From the NCBI GenBank assembly GCA_038214535.1, contig JBBQRS010000009.1, positions 5,062 through 69,061 of the forward strand: a DNA stretch of 64,000 bases. Reading direction: 5' to 3'. This document shows positions 40,324 through 49,022 of this stretch, in pieces (positions within the stretch are counted from its first letter, which is position 1; the number at the start of each line of letters is the position of its first letter). A program made the translations under genes and the position numbers. Source of the DNA: JBBQRS01 sp038214535. Lineage in GTDB: Bacteria > Chloroflexota > Anaerolineae > CG2-30-64-16. Below the pieces are notes generated by a model. That model was not told where the DNA came from and made no database searches. It saw nothing but the letters and a program-made list of their open reading frames with translations.

Positions 40324-43224
40324 ATGTCCGATCTCGCCCTGTTCATTCCCATCCTGTTGCCCCTGCTGGGCGCATTGCTGGCCGCGCTCTATGGTCTTCC
40401 AGGAGTCAATCGGCGTTTGTCGCTGCGGGGCGTGTGTTGGGCGCTTGCCGTCCTCCCGTTGATCTCGTTCCTGTTCCTGCTGGGTCGTGTCGCCGATGTC
40501 AACGCGGCCGGCCCGCAGACCTTCCGCGTTGCCTGGATTCCCTCGCTGGGCGTCAATTTCTCTCTGTGGCTGGATAGCTTGAGCCTGCTGTTTTTGCTGC
40601 TGGTGTCGGGCATCGGCGCGCTGGTGGTCGTCTACAGCGGGTATTATTTCTCCGCGGGCAGCGAGTGGCGCTTCCTGACCTACTTGTTCCTGTTCATGAC
40701 CGCCATGTCCGGCATCCTGCTGGCGGGCGACGTTGTGACGCTGTTCCTCTTCTGGGAAGGCACCAGCGTCACATCGTTCCTCCTGATTGCCTACAAGACT
40801 TCGGATGCGGCGGCGCGGCGCGGCGCGTTCAAGTCGCTCTTCATCACGGGCGGCGGCGGCGTGGCGATGCTCGCCGGGTTGCTGTTCACGGCCTCGGTGG
40901 CGGGCGGGCTGGATTTCGCCACGATCCTCGCCAGCGGCGACGTGTTGCGCAGCAGCCCGATCTACCCGGTGATGCTGGCGCTGGTGGCGTTCGGCGCGTT
41001 CACCAAGAGCGCGCAAGCCCCGGCGCACATCTGGCTGCCAGACGGGATGTCGGCCCCCACTCCGGCCAGCGCCTATCTCCATTCCGCCACGATGGTGAAG
41101 GCCGGCATCTACCTGATGGCGCGCATGAACCCGGCGCTGGGACAGACCGAGTTATGGTTCTGGCTGCTCACCGGCTTCGGGCTGTTCACCATGATGCTCG
41201 GCGCGTTCGTCGGCCTGAAGCAACGTGATCTCAAGGCCCTGCTGGCCTACTCGACCATCAGCCAGCTCGGCGTGATGATGATGCTTATCGGCGATGACAC
41301 GTCTGCCGCCTTCAAAGCGCTGGTGGTGAGTGTGGTGGCGCACGCATTGTACAAGAGCGCGCTCTTTCTTGTCGTTGGCATCATTGACCACGAAACGGGC
41401 ACGCGCAATGTCTACCGGCTGGGCGGGCTGCGTGCATCTATGCCGCGCACGATGGTGGTCGCGACCGTGGCCGCGCTCTCGATGGCCGGTCTGCCGCCCA
41501 TGTTCGGCTTCCTCGCCAAGGAGACTTTGTTGGCCTCGGTGACGCACCCCTCGATGCCGCCGGTGCTGGGCAGCATCCTCGTCGGCGGCGTTCTGTTTGC
41601 CGCGGCCTTCCTCTTTGCCCAGGCCGGCACGCTGATTTGGGATACGTTCATGGGGAAACCGCGCGACCCGGAGGTTCACGGCCACGAACCGCCGGTCTGG
41701 ATGCTGCTGATGCCGGCGGTCCCGGCCCTGCTGTCGCTGACGCTGGGTCTGCTGCCCGAGCCGAAGGCGCTGGCCGAATTCATATCGCGCGCTGCCGAGG
41801 CGGCCTATGGCGGCCAGGTCAAGGTGTCGCTGGCGCTGTGGGCAGGGATTACGCCGCCACTCGTCCTGAGCATTATCGCCATCGCCGGCGGCTTCGTGAT
41901 CTGGCTCAACCGGGGTCGCGTCATCGCCTGGCAGGGCGGCTTCGCCGATCGGTTCTCGGCCAACCGGCTTTACGATGGGACGCTGAGCCTGCTGGATCGC
42001 ACCGCGGGACTGGCGCTGCGCACGCAAGACGGCCACCTGCGGCATTACCTTGCGACCATCCTGATTGGCGCGGGCGCGTTGATCGTCCTGCTGGGCGAGA
42101 TCCCGCAGACGGCATCCGCGCTGACCTTCGGCCCGCCCGCCGAATTGCCCCTGTTGCGCGTCTTCGCGCTGGCGCTGGCCGCCGCTTCCGCCGCGGCTTC
42201 GATCATCCTGCGCCGCGACTTTTTCGCGATCCTGGCGCTCAGCACCTCCGGCCTCAGCATCGCGCTATTGATGCTATTACAGCCCGCGCCCGACGTGGCA
42301 CTGGTGCAGGTGGTGGTTGACCTGCTCAGCGTGGTGGTGCTGACGCTGGCGCTGACCATCATCCCGCGCGAACAGCTCATGCGCGCAACCCTGCTCACCT
42401 ACCGGCAAAGTCGCCCCGAGTTGTTCCGCGACATCGCGATTGCGGTGGGCGCGGGCTTTGTGATGACCTCCGTGAGCCTCTTCTCTCTGACGTCGCGGCC
42501 GCGCGCTTCGGTCGTTACCCCCTACTACGAGGCAGGCGCGAAACCGCTCACCGGCGCGGCCGATATCGTCGGCGCGATCGTGGTGGATTTCCGCGGGTTC
42601 GATACGCTGGTCGAAATCACCGTCTTCGCCATGGCCGGCATCGGGATGTACACCCTGATCCGTTACGCGATGCACCATGACGCAGCGTCATTCGCCACAA
42701 CGGTGCGCGCCCAGTTGCGCAAAGGGGTAGCTCAACCGGACGCCGCCCCCGCGCACACCGTCTTCGGCATTGACGGGATGCCTACGTCGTCGTTGATACA
42801 CCTGCTGGCGTATGTTCTCCTGCCGGTGATGATGGTCCTCGGCGCGACGCAAGTGATGTATGGGCACGACCAGCCGGGCGACGGCTTCACGGCGGGGGTG
42901 ATCATCAGCCTTGCCATCGCGTTCTGGTACGTCGTCTTCGGCTATCAGGAGACGCGCCGCAAACTGCGATGGCTCAAATCGTCGCTCCTGGTGGGCCTGG
43001 GCCTGTTGCTGCAAACCGTCAACGCATCCCTGACCGCGCTGTTCACGGGATCGTTCTTCAGCCATGTAGATTATGGCGCATTGGTTGGTCTGCCGCTGCC
43101 CAAAGGTTTTAACTTCAGTTCATCCTTTATCTTCGAACTCGCGATTTGCATCACGGTGCTGGGCGGCGCGACCTTGATCCTGGGCGCGCTTGGCCACCCG
43201 ACCGACCCACCGGTGGAGGGATAG
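40324..43224 (+). CDS. mrpA: Mrp Na+/H+ antiporter subunit A, fused to subunit B
   Basis: Largest subunit of the Mrp complex, 966 aa, related to NuoL/NuoM of complex I. The proton-channel part (about residues 1-640) has LFLFWEGTSVTSFLLIAYK with the key Glu, KSAQAPAHIWLPDGMSAPTP, and AYSTISQLGVMMMLIG. A short MbhD/MbhE-like section follows. The last ~150 residues form an MnhB domain (SSLIHLLAYVLLPVMMVLGA, MYGHDQPGDGFTAGVIIS). No separate mrpB exists before mrpC, so A and B are one chain here. It is the first of six genes. No Shine-Dalgarno sequence is seen at ATG 40324; a -10-like TAAAAT lies just upstream. Confidence 0.95.
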   Translation: MSDLALFIPILLPLLGALLAALYGLPGVNRRLSLRGVCWALAVLPLISFLFLLGRVADVNAAGPQTFRVAWIPSLGVNFSLWLDSLSLLFLLLVSGIGALVVVYSGYYFSAGSEWRFLTYLFLFMTAMSGILLAGDVVTLFLFWEGTSVTSFLLIAYKTSDAAARRGAFKSLFITGGGGVAMLAGLLFTASVAGGLDFATILASGDVLRSSPIYPVMLALVAFGAFTKSAQAPAHIWLPDGMSAPTPASAYLHSATMVKAGIYLMARMNPALGQTELWFWLLTGFGLFTMMLGAFVGLKQRDLKALLAYSTISQLGVMMMLIGDDTSAAFKALVVSVVAHALYKSALFLVVGIIDHETGTRNVYRLGGLRASMPRTMVVATVAALSMAGLPPMFGFLAKETLLASVTHPSMPPVLGSILVGGVLFAAAFLFAQAGTLIWDTFMGKPRDPEVHGHEPPVWMLLMPAVPALLSLTLGLLPEPKALAEFISRAAEAAYGGQVKVSLALWAGITPPLVLSIIAIAGGFVIWLNRGRVIAWQGGFADRFSANRLYDGTLSLLDRTAGLALRTQDGHLRHYLATILIGAGALIVLLGEIPQTASALTFGPPAELPLLRVFALALAAASAAASIILRRDFFAILALSTSGLSIALLMLLQPAPDVALVQVVVDLLSVVVLTLALTIIPREQLMRATLLTYRQSRPELFRDIAIAVGAGFVMTSVSLFSLTSRPRASVVTPYYEAGAKPLTGAADIVGAIVVDFRGFDTLVEITVFAMAGIGMYTLIRYAMHHDAASFATTVRAQLRKGVAQPDAAPAHTVFGIDGMPTSSLIHLLAYVLLPVMMVLGATQVMYGHDQPGDGFTAGVIISLAIAFWYVVFGYQETRRKLRWLKSSLLVGLGLLLQTVNASLTALFTGSFFSHVDYGALVGLPLPKGFNFSSSFIFELAICITVLGGATLILGALGHPTDPPVEG

Positions 43225-43226
43225 GC

Positions 43227-43559
43227 ATGGATTTGTTACAGGCGTTAGCCATCGGCGTGATGTTCGGCGTAGGCGTCTTCCAACTGCTGCGCCGCAACGT
43301 CATTCGCACCGCCATCGGCATGTTGATCCTCTCGAACGCCGTGAACCTGTTCCTGTTGACCGCCGGCGCGTATGACGGCATCGTGGACGCCTACACCAAT
43401 CTCGCCGGCCAGCGCAGCGACGCGTTGCCGCAGGCGCTCGTCCTCACCGCCATCGTCATCAGCCTGGCGGGTTTCTCGTTTGTGCTGGCCCTGCTCTACG
43501 CGATTTCAATGCGTCTGGGCACGGCCGATTCCGATGAGATGGACCGGCTAAAACATTGA
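43227..43559 (+). CDS. mrpC: Mrp Na+/H+ antiporter subunit C
   Basis: Small membrane subunit of 110 aa, related to NuoK. Three helices are visible. GVGVFQLLRRNVIRTAIGM and LSNAVNLFLLTAG are the family core, and DALPQALVLTAIVISLAGFS completes it with the conserved QALVLTAIVI. GGAGG seven bases before ATG 43227 fixes the start, two bases after the mrpA stop. It overlaps mrpD by four bases. Confidence 0.95.
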   Translation: MDLLQALAIGVMFGVGVFQLLRRNVIRTAIGMLILSNAVNLFLLTAGAYDGIVDAYTNLAGQRSDALPQALVLTAIVISLAGFSFVLALLYAISMRLGTADSDEMDRLKH

Positions 43560-45046
43560 ATCCGCATCTCGTCCTGTTGCCCATCCTGATTCCGCTTGCG
43601 GGGACGCCGGTAGCTCTGCTGCTGCGCCGGCGACCGCGCGCGCAATCGGCATGGGCGTTAGGCGTGATGCTCACCACGCTGCTGGTCAGTCTCCGGCTGC
43701 TCGGGGTGATCTGGAGCGGCGGCCAACCTGTCACCTTCCAGCTTGGCGGTTGGCCTGCGCCCTTCGGCATCACCCTGATGGGTGACCTGCTTGGCGTGAC
43801 GATGACGGTGATGTCCGCGCTGGTGCTGGGCCTGGGTCTCGTCTATGCGGCGGGTTGCGGCGACCGCTGCATCACCTACCCGCATTTCTACCCGCTTTTC
43901 CTGGCCCTGGCCGCCGGGCTGATCGGCATCTTCCTGACCGGCGATATCTTTAACATGTTTGTCTTTGCCGAACTGCTGGTGATCTCCGGCACAGCGCTGA
44001 CGGCCATCTCCGATGACCCAAACGGAACCGAGGCGGCCTACAAATACTTCTTCATGAGCCTGCTGGCGTCCATCTTCCTGCTGATCGCGATGGGTAGCCT
44101 CTACGTGGCCTACGGCACGCTGAATATGGCCGACCTGGCGCAGCGTATTGCCGCCGAACCGGCCCGCCAGCCCGCGCCGCTGGCGATGGCGCTGCTTTTC
44201 GCCTTCTTCATGGTGAAGAGCGCCGTCGTGCCGTTCCACTTCTGGCAACCCGATTTTCACGCCGCCTCGCCGACGCCGGTGAGCGCGATGCTCTCATCGG
44301 TGGTGGTCAAGGTCGGCGTTTACGGCTTCATCCGCATGACGACGCTGTTGTTCGTCCCGGTGGCCGCGCCGCTTAAGACGGCCCTCATCGTACTCGGTGT
44401 GGTTGGCGTGATTTTTGGTGGGTTCACGGCGCTGGGCGCAACCCACGCCAAGCGGATGTTGGCCTACTCGACGCTGGGGCAGGTCGGCTTTATCCTCGTC
44501 GCTATCGGCTGGGGCACGCCGGCCGCGCTGACGGCGGCGATCATCCTGACCTTCAACCACAGCCTGATTAAGGCGGCCATGCTGATGCTGGCGGGCGCAG
44601 TCGCCAGCCGCGCGCCGGTGAAGTCCGCGTCCTTCGATGTGATCACCGGGATGGGCAAGGCCATTCCCTTCGGGGGGGTGTTGTTCTTCATCGGCGCGCT
44701 GGCGCTGGCCGGCGTGCCGCCCACCAACGGTTTCGTGGGCAAGCTGACGCTGTTCGGCAGCGGCATCCAGGCGCAAGCCTACCCGGCGCTCCTACTGATC
44801 GGCGTCTTCAGCATCATGACGCTGATGTACGTCATCCGCGCGTTCCAGGTCATCTGGTGGACGCCGCCCGCCGAGGGCCAAAAAGCCAAATCGAAGGGCG
44901 ATGCGTTATTGGCCCCGGCGATTCTGATCGGCCTGTGCGTGTTGCTGGGCCTGTGGAGTGAACCGCTGGCGCGCCTGGCTGTGGATATCGCCGGATCGGT
45001 GGGAAATCCGGCTCTGTACATCCTGACCGCCCTGGGAGGGAGATAG
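43556..45046 (+). CDS. mrpD: Mrp Na+/H+ antiporter subunit D
   Basis: Proton-channel subunit of 496 aa, related to NuoN/NuoM, with about 14 helices. Blocks include NMFVFAELLVISGTALTAIS with the conserved Glu, KSAVVPFHFWQPDFHAASPT with the conserved Lys, and LAYSTLGQVGFILVAIG. The start is a TTG at 43556 overlapping the mrpC stop (TTGA). No ATG lies in a better position, and the mature start NPHLVLLPILIPL fits the family. Ends directly against the mrpE start. Confidence 0.95.
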   Translation: MNPHLVLLPILIPLAGTPVALLLRRRPRAQSAWALGVMLTTLLVSLRLLGVIWSGGQPVTFQLGGWPAPFGITLMGDLLGVTMTVMSALVLGLGLVYAAGCGDRCITYPHFYPLFLALAAGLIGIFLTGDIFNMFVFAELLVISGTALTAISDDPNGTEAAYKYFFMSLLASIFLLIAMGSLYVAYGTLNMADLAQRIAAEPARQPAPLAMALLFAFFMVKSAVVPFHFWQPDFHAASPTPVSAMLSSVVVKVGVYGFIRMTTLLFVPVAAPLKTALIVLGVVGVIFGGFTALGATHAKRMLAYSTLGQVGFILVAIGWGTPAALTAAIILTFNHSLIKAAMLMLAGAVASRAPVKSASFDVITGMGKAIPFGGVLFFIGALALAGVPPTNGFVGKLTLFGSGIQAQAYPALLLIGVFSIMTLMYVIRAFQVIWWTPPAEGQKAKSKGDALLAPAILIGLCVLLGLWSEPLARLAVDIAGSVGNPALYILTALGGR

Positions 45047-45526
45047 ATGCAACGCGTTGTTGCCGGAGCGGGCCTGCTGGCGTTATATCTCGCCCTGACG
45101 AGCAATCTGACGCTATCGAATATGATTGTCGGCGCCGTTGTGGCGGCGTTGATCGCCGCGCTCTTGCCGATCGAAGCGCGCCCCTTTGATCTGCGTCGGC
45201 TGGTGGTTGCCCTGGGTGCGGCGATCCTCTACGTCGGCGTCCTGATGCTGGATGTGGTCAAGAATGGCGTCACGATGGGCAGGCTGATCCTGAATCCGCG
45301 ACTGCCGATGAACCCCGGCATCGTCGCCATTCCCGCCTGCTGTCAAAGTGAGTTGGCGACGGCCTTGAGCGCACATGCCATGACGGTCTCGCCGGGCGAG
45401 TTGGTGATCGGCATTGACGCCGTGGGCGTGATGTACACGCATATCCTGGATGTATCCAAAGAGACCGAATACACCGAGGACGCAAGCGGTCGGCGCCGGA
45501 ACCTGTTGAGCAGGATTTTCCCATGA
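45047..45526 (+). CDS. mrpE: Mrp Na+/H+ antiporter subunit E
   Basis: Subunit of 159 aa. Two or three N-terminal helices are followed by a cytoplasmic domain with the family blocks LDVVKNGVTMGRLILNPRL, NPGIVAIPACCQSELATALS, TVSPGELVIGID and the short ending. ATG 45047 follows the mrpD stop at once, with GGGAGGGAG upstream. It overlaps mrpF by four bases. It stabilises the Mrp complex in studied bacteria. Confidence 0.95.
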   Translation: MQRVVAGAGLLALYLALTSNLTLSNMIVGAVVAALIAALLPIEARPFDLRRLVVALGAAILYVGVLMLDVVKNGVTMGRLILNPRLPMNPGIVAIPACCQSELATALSAHAMTVSPGELVIGIDAVGVMYTHILDVSKETEYTEDASGRRRNLLSRIFP

Positions 45527-45798
45527 GCGCCGCCCTCTCATTCGTCCTGCACGCCGCCCTGATATTGCACATCGCGCTGATCGCGTTGTGCGTCTGGCGC
45601 GTCTGGCGCGGCGAAAACGTGATTGATCGCCTGATCGGCGCGGATCTGGTCGGCACGCTGATTCTCGGCATGTTGGTGATTATTGCCATGATCCGCGGCA
45701 ACGCGCTCTACATTGACGTAGCCCTGGGGCTGGCGGCCCTGGGCTTCGTCAGCACCATCGCGCTCGCCAAATATGTCGCCGACGGGCGGATGTTCTGA
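45523..45798 (+). CDS. mrpF: Mrp Na+/H+ antiporter subunit F
   Basis: Small three-helix subunit of 91 aa. Its core is VWRGENVIDRLIGADLVGTL, with the conserved Asp-Arg and GADL, and the ending ALYIDVALGLAALGFVSTIA with ALAKYV. The start overlaps the mrpE stop (ATGA). It matches the usual length of MnhF. Confidence 0.95.
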   Translation: MSAALSFVLHAALILHIALIALCVWRVWRGENVIDRLIGADLVGTLILGMLVIIAMIRGNALYIDVALGLAALGFVSTIALAKYVADGRMF

Positions 45799-45805
45799 GG
45801 ATGCC

Positions 45806-46162
45806 ATGACGACTTTGCTGCAAGCTTTCGCGATCCTCGCCATCATCACCGGCGCGGCGTTCTCCACCCTGGGCGTGCTCGGATATTATCGCCTGCCCGA
45901 CGTCTATACCCGGCTACACGCCACGGGCAAGGTGAGCGTCTTCGGCGTGGTGTTGCTGGTGGTTGCCGCGGCCGTGCTGACCCCTCTGGGCTTCGGCAAG
46001 GGGCTGGTGCTGATCTTCATGCTGGTGCTCGGCGGCCCCGTCGCATCACACGCCATCGCCTCGGCGGCGCATACCATCGGCATTCCCCTGGCGCGTACGA
46101 CGCGTGACGATCTGGCCGTAGTTCAGGATGCCGCGCCATTCGACCCGGGGGCCGGTTCGTAA
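45806..46162 (+). CDS. mrpG: Mrp Na+/H+ antiporter subunit G
   Basis: Last subunit of the complex, 118 aa with three helices. Family blocks are FSTLGVLGYYRLPDVYTRLH and ATGKVSVFGVVLLVVAA, then the final LGGPVASHAIASAAH. ATG 45806 has GAGG five bases before it, so the start is firm; a longer in-frame option would overlap mrpF. With mrpA(B)-C-D-E-F this completes the set needed for Na+(Li+)/H+ exchange and pH control. Confidence 0.95.
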   Translation: MTTLLQAFAILAIITGAAFSTLGVLGYYRLPDVYTRLHATGKVSVFGVVLLVVAAAVLTPLGFGKGLVLIFMLVLGGPVASHAIASAAHTIGIPLARTTRDDLAVVQDAAPFDPGAGS

Positions 46163-46253
46163 CCTCCTCGGCGCCGCTGCGCATCTGACGCCATCTCGTG
46201 GCGTGCGCACTCCACCGGGAACGTGGGGCCTGAATTGCAAACCGCCCTGCAAA

Positions 46254-46283
46254 TTGTGTTCCCGCAAAGCGCTATGGTATCAT
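46254..46283 (+). promoter_or_regulatory. Possible promoter of the guanylyltransferase fusion gene
   Basis: TTGTGT (46254-46259) and TATCAT (46278-46283) with an 18-base spacer, about 80 bases before the start. A moderate match. Confidence 0.35.
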
Positions 46284-46363
46284 CTTAATACTACAAGGGC
46301 CCCGGTTTGCCTGTCCGAAGCCGCGCCGGTAAATCCGCCTCCGCGGGCCCGCCAGGAGTTGCC

Positions 46364-48943
46364 ATGAAAGCGGTGGTGATGGCCGGCGGCGAGGGATCGC
46401 GGCTCCGCCCGCTGACCCTCGAACGCCCCAAACCGATGCTGCCGGTGGTGAATCGCCCGGTACTGGGCCATATCCTCTACTTGCTGAAACAACATGGCAT
46501 CGAGGACGTGGTGATTACCGTGCAGTATCTGGCTGCCCAGATTCAGGATGCCTTCGGCGACGGCAAGGCGCTGGGCATGAACATCGAGTACGTGGTTGAA
46601 GAAACGCCCCTCGGCACAGCGGGCAGCGTGCGCCATGCGCGCCGTCTCCTACCCGCCAATGAACCGTTCCTGGTGATCAGCGGTGACGCGCTGACGGACT
46701 TCAACCTGACCGATCTGATCGCGTTTCACCGCGATAACCGGGCATTGATTACCATCGCGCTTTACCGCGCCCCCGACCCGCTCGACTACGGCGTCATCAA
46801 TGTGGATCGGGCGGGCCGCGTGACCCAATTTTTGGAAAAACCTGCGTGGCGTGAGGTCACGTCCGATACTGTCAATACCGGTATCTATGTGGTCGAGCCG
46901 GAGACGATTGACGCCATCGCCGCGGACCACCCGACGGACTGGAGCCAGGAAGTCTTCCCTGCCTTACTCGCCCAGGGGCGTCCGATATATGGCTATATCG
47001 CCAAAGGTTATTGGTGCGACATCGGCACGCTGGCCGAATATCGACGCGCCAATACTGATCTTCTCAGCGGGCTGTTGAACATGGGCGAATTGGGCAGGCG
47101 TATCGGCGCGGGGATCTGGGCCGCCGGATCCGTGGACATCGCGCCCGACGCCGAGCTTTACGGACCCATTTACCTGGGCGATGAGGTGGATATTCGCAGC
47201 AAGGCGATGATTAAAGGCCCTGCCGTCATTCGCGATTATACGGTGGTTGATGAACAGGCGCAGGTGGACCGGTCCATCATCTGGCGCAACTGCTATATCG
47301 GCCCCAGAACTCAGATTCACGGCGCCGTCATTGCGCGTCAGTGCAGCTTGAAGGCGGGCGCGTCCGTTTATGAGGGCGCCGTGATCGGCGACCGCACCTT
47401 GATCGGGCCGGGCGCGCTGATTCAGCCGGGCGTGAGAATCTGGCCGGGCAAGGAAGTGGAGAGCGGCGCCACGGTCAGCCGCAGCATCATCTGGGGTTCC
47501 TATGGGCGGCGTGCGCTTTTCGGGCGCTACGGCGTCACCGGCATCGTGAACGTGGATATGACGCCCGATTCGGTGGCCCGGCTGGGCGCGGCATTTGGCT
47601 CCGTGTTGCCCAAGGGGAGCACGGTGGTAGTGAACCGGGACCCGCATCGCAGTTCTCGGATGATCAAGCGTGCGCTTATTTCTGGCTTGCCTTCCGCAGG
47701 CAATAATGTGCTGGATGTACGCACCGTGCCGATTCCCGTCGCACGCTACCAGATTCAGGCGGCGCGCGCGGCAGGCGGCGTCCACGTGCGCGTCTCGCCC
47801 TTCGATCCGCGTGTGGTGGATATTCGCTTTTTCGGCGCGGACGGGTTGAGCCTGACGCGCGAGCAGGAACGGGCCATCGAGCGGATCTACTTCCGCGAAG
47901 ATTTCCGCCGGGCCTATATGGATGACATCGGCAATATCGAGTACGCGCTTGACGCCGCCGACGTCTATGCGCGCGGCTACCTGGACGCGCTTGACGCCGA
48001 TGTGATTCGTGATGCGCACTTACGTATCGTGGTGGATTATGCCCACTCGCCCGCCGCTGACGTACTGACCGAAATCCTGGATGACCTCAACGTCGAGGTG
48101 GTGCCGTTGAACGCGCGCAGCGACCCCAACAAGATTTCGCTTGCGCCGGAAGAATTTCGCGCCGGGCTGCGTCAGCTTTCCCGTATCACCGGCGCGTTAC
48201 AGGGCATTGATCTGGGCGTGCGGCTCGATGTGGGCGGTGAGCGGATATACATCGTGGATGACGTTGGTACGAACATCCCCGGGCCGGTCATGGCCGCGGC
48301 GATGGTCTCGCTGGTGTTCCAGACCCGGCCGGGCAGCCGTGTCGCGATCACCACGGATCAATCGCGCGTTTTCGAGCGGCTGGCGAAGCGCTATGGCGGA
48401 TCGGTGCTGCGCTGCCCGGTGGATTTGCAGGCGCTGGCGCGTATCTCTGCGCGGGTTCAGGCCGATCTTGCCGCAGACAGCACGGGCAATTTCATCTTTC
48501 AGGAGTTGCATCCCGTCAACGATGGTCTTCTGGCCGTGGGCAAGTTATTGGAGTTCCTGGCGCGGCAAAAAATGCGACTGTCCGATGTGATTACCGGCTT
48601 GCCGCCGATTTTCATCTCGTCGGGTAATGTGCCCGGCTTCTGGGAGACCAAGAGCCGGGTCATGGGCTGTCTGATGCAGCAACTCAGCAAGCTCGAGCAC
48701 GAAACCATTGACGGCATCAAGATCAATCTCAACGACCACGAATGGGTCCTGATTCGGCCCGACGAAGAAACGGCGTCTTTCCACCTCATTGCCGAGGCCC
48801 GTTCCATCTCGGACGCGCAGCAACTGATCGCCGATTATGGCGGGCTCGTCCAGACGCTGGTGCAGGAGCCTTGCCCCGACTCGCCGGAGCCGGCCGGCTT
48901 CGACAGCGAGTTCTCAGGTATATCGTATGAGGGTGCGGGTTGA
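46364..48943 (+). CDS. Sugar-phosphate nucleotidyltransferase fused to a degenerate phosphohexomutase
   Basis: Three-part protein of 859 aa. Residues 1-235 form a nucleotidyltransferase like mannose-1-phosphate guanylyltransferase (MAGGEGSRLRPLTLERPKPM). Residues ~245-375 are a left-handed beta helix of hexapeptide repeats. Residues ~385-850 are a phosphomannomutase-like domain. That last part has lost its active-site features: the TASHNP loop reads RVSPFDP around Ser478, the metal loop DGDADR reads DVGGER (622-627), and the phosphate loop RPSGTEP reads RPDEETA (798-804). It is therefore predicted to be catalytically weak or regulatory. AGGAG five bases before ATG 46364 fixes the start. An intact phosphohexomutase follows 79 bases later. 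Confidence 0.9.
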   Translation: MKAVVMAGGEGSRLRPLTLERPKPMLPVVNRPVLGHILYLLKQHGIEDVVITVQYLAAQIQDAFGDGKALGMNIEYVVEETPLGTAGSVRHARRLLPANEPFLVISGDALTDFNLTDLIAFHRDNRALITIALYRAPDPLDYGVINVDRAGRVTQFLEKPAWREVTSDTVNTGIYVVEPETIDAIAADHPTDWSQEVFPALLAQGRPIYGYIAKGYWCDIGTLAEYRRANTDLLSGLLNMGELGRRIGAGIWAAGSVDIAPDAELYGPIYLGDEVDIRSKAMIKGPAVIRDYTVVDEQAQVDRSIIWRNCYIGPRTQIHGAVIARQCSLKAGASVYEGAVIGDRTLIGPGALIQPGVRIWPGKEVESGATVSRSIIWGSYGRRALFGRYGVTGIVNVDMTPDSVARLGAAFGSVLPKGSTVVVNRDPHRSSRMIKRALISGLPSAGNNVLDVRTVPIPVARYQIQAARAAGGVHVRVSPFDPRVVDIRFFGADGLSLTREQERAIERIYFREDFRRAYMDDIGNIEYALDAADVYARGYLDALDADVIRDAHLRIVVDYAHSPAADVLTEILDDLNVEVVPLNARSDPNKISLAPEEFRAGLRQLSRITGALQGIDLGVRLDVGGERIYIVDDVGTNIPGPVMAAAMVSLVFQTRPGSRVAITTDQSRVFERLAKRYGGSVLRCPVDLQALARISARVQADLAADSTGNFIFQELHPVNDGLLAVGKLLEFLARQKMRLSDVITGLPPIFISSGNVPGFWETKSRVMGCLMQQLSKLEHETIDGIKINLNDHEWVLIRPDEETASFHLIAEARSISDAQQLIADYGGLVQTLVQEPCPDSPEPAGFDSEFSGISYEGAG

Positions 48944-49022
48944 CGCGATCTGCATAATCTGTCGCCCGGCCTTGCAACGACTTGCTTCGTTCACTTACAT
49001 CACATCTTAGAGAGGCGATTTC

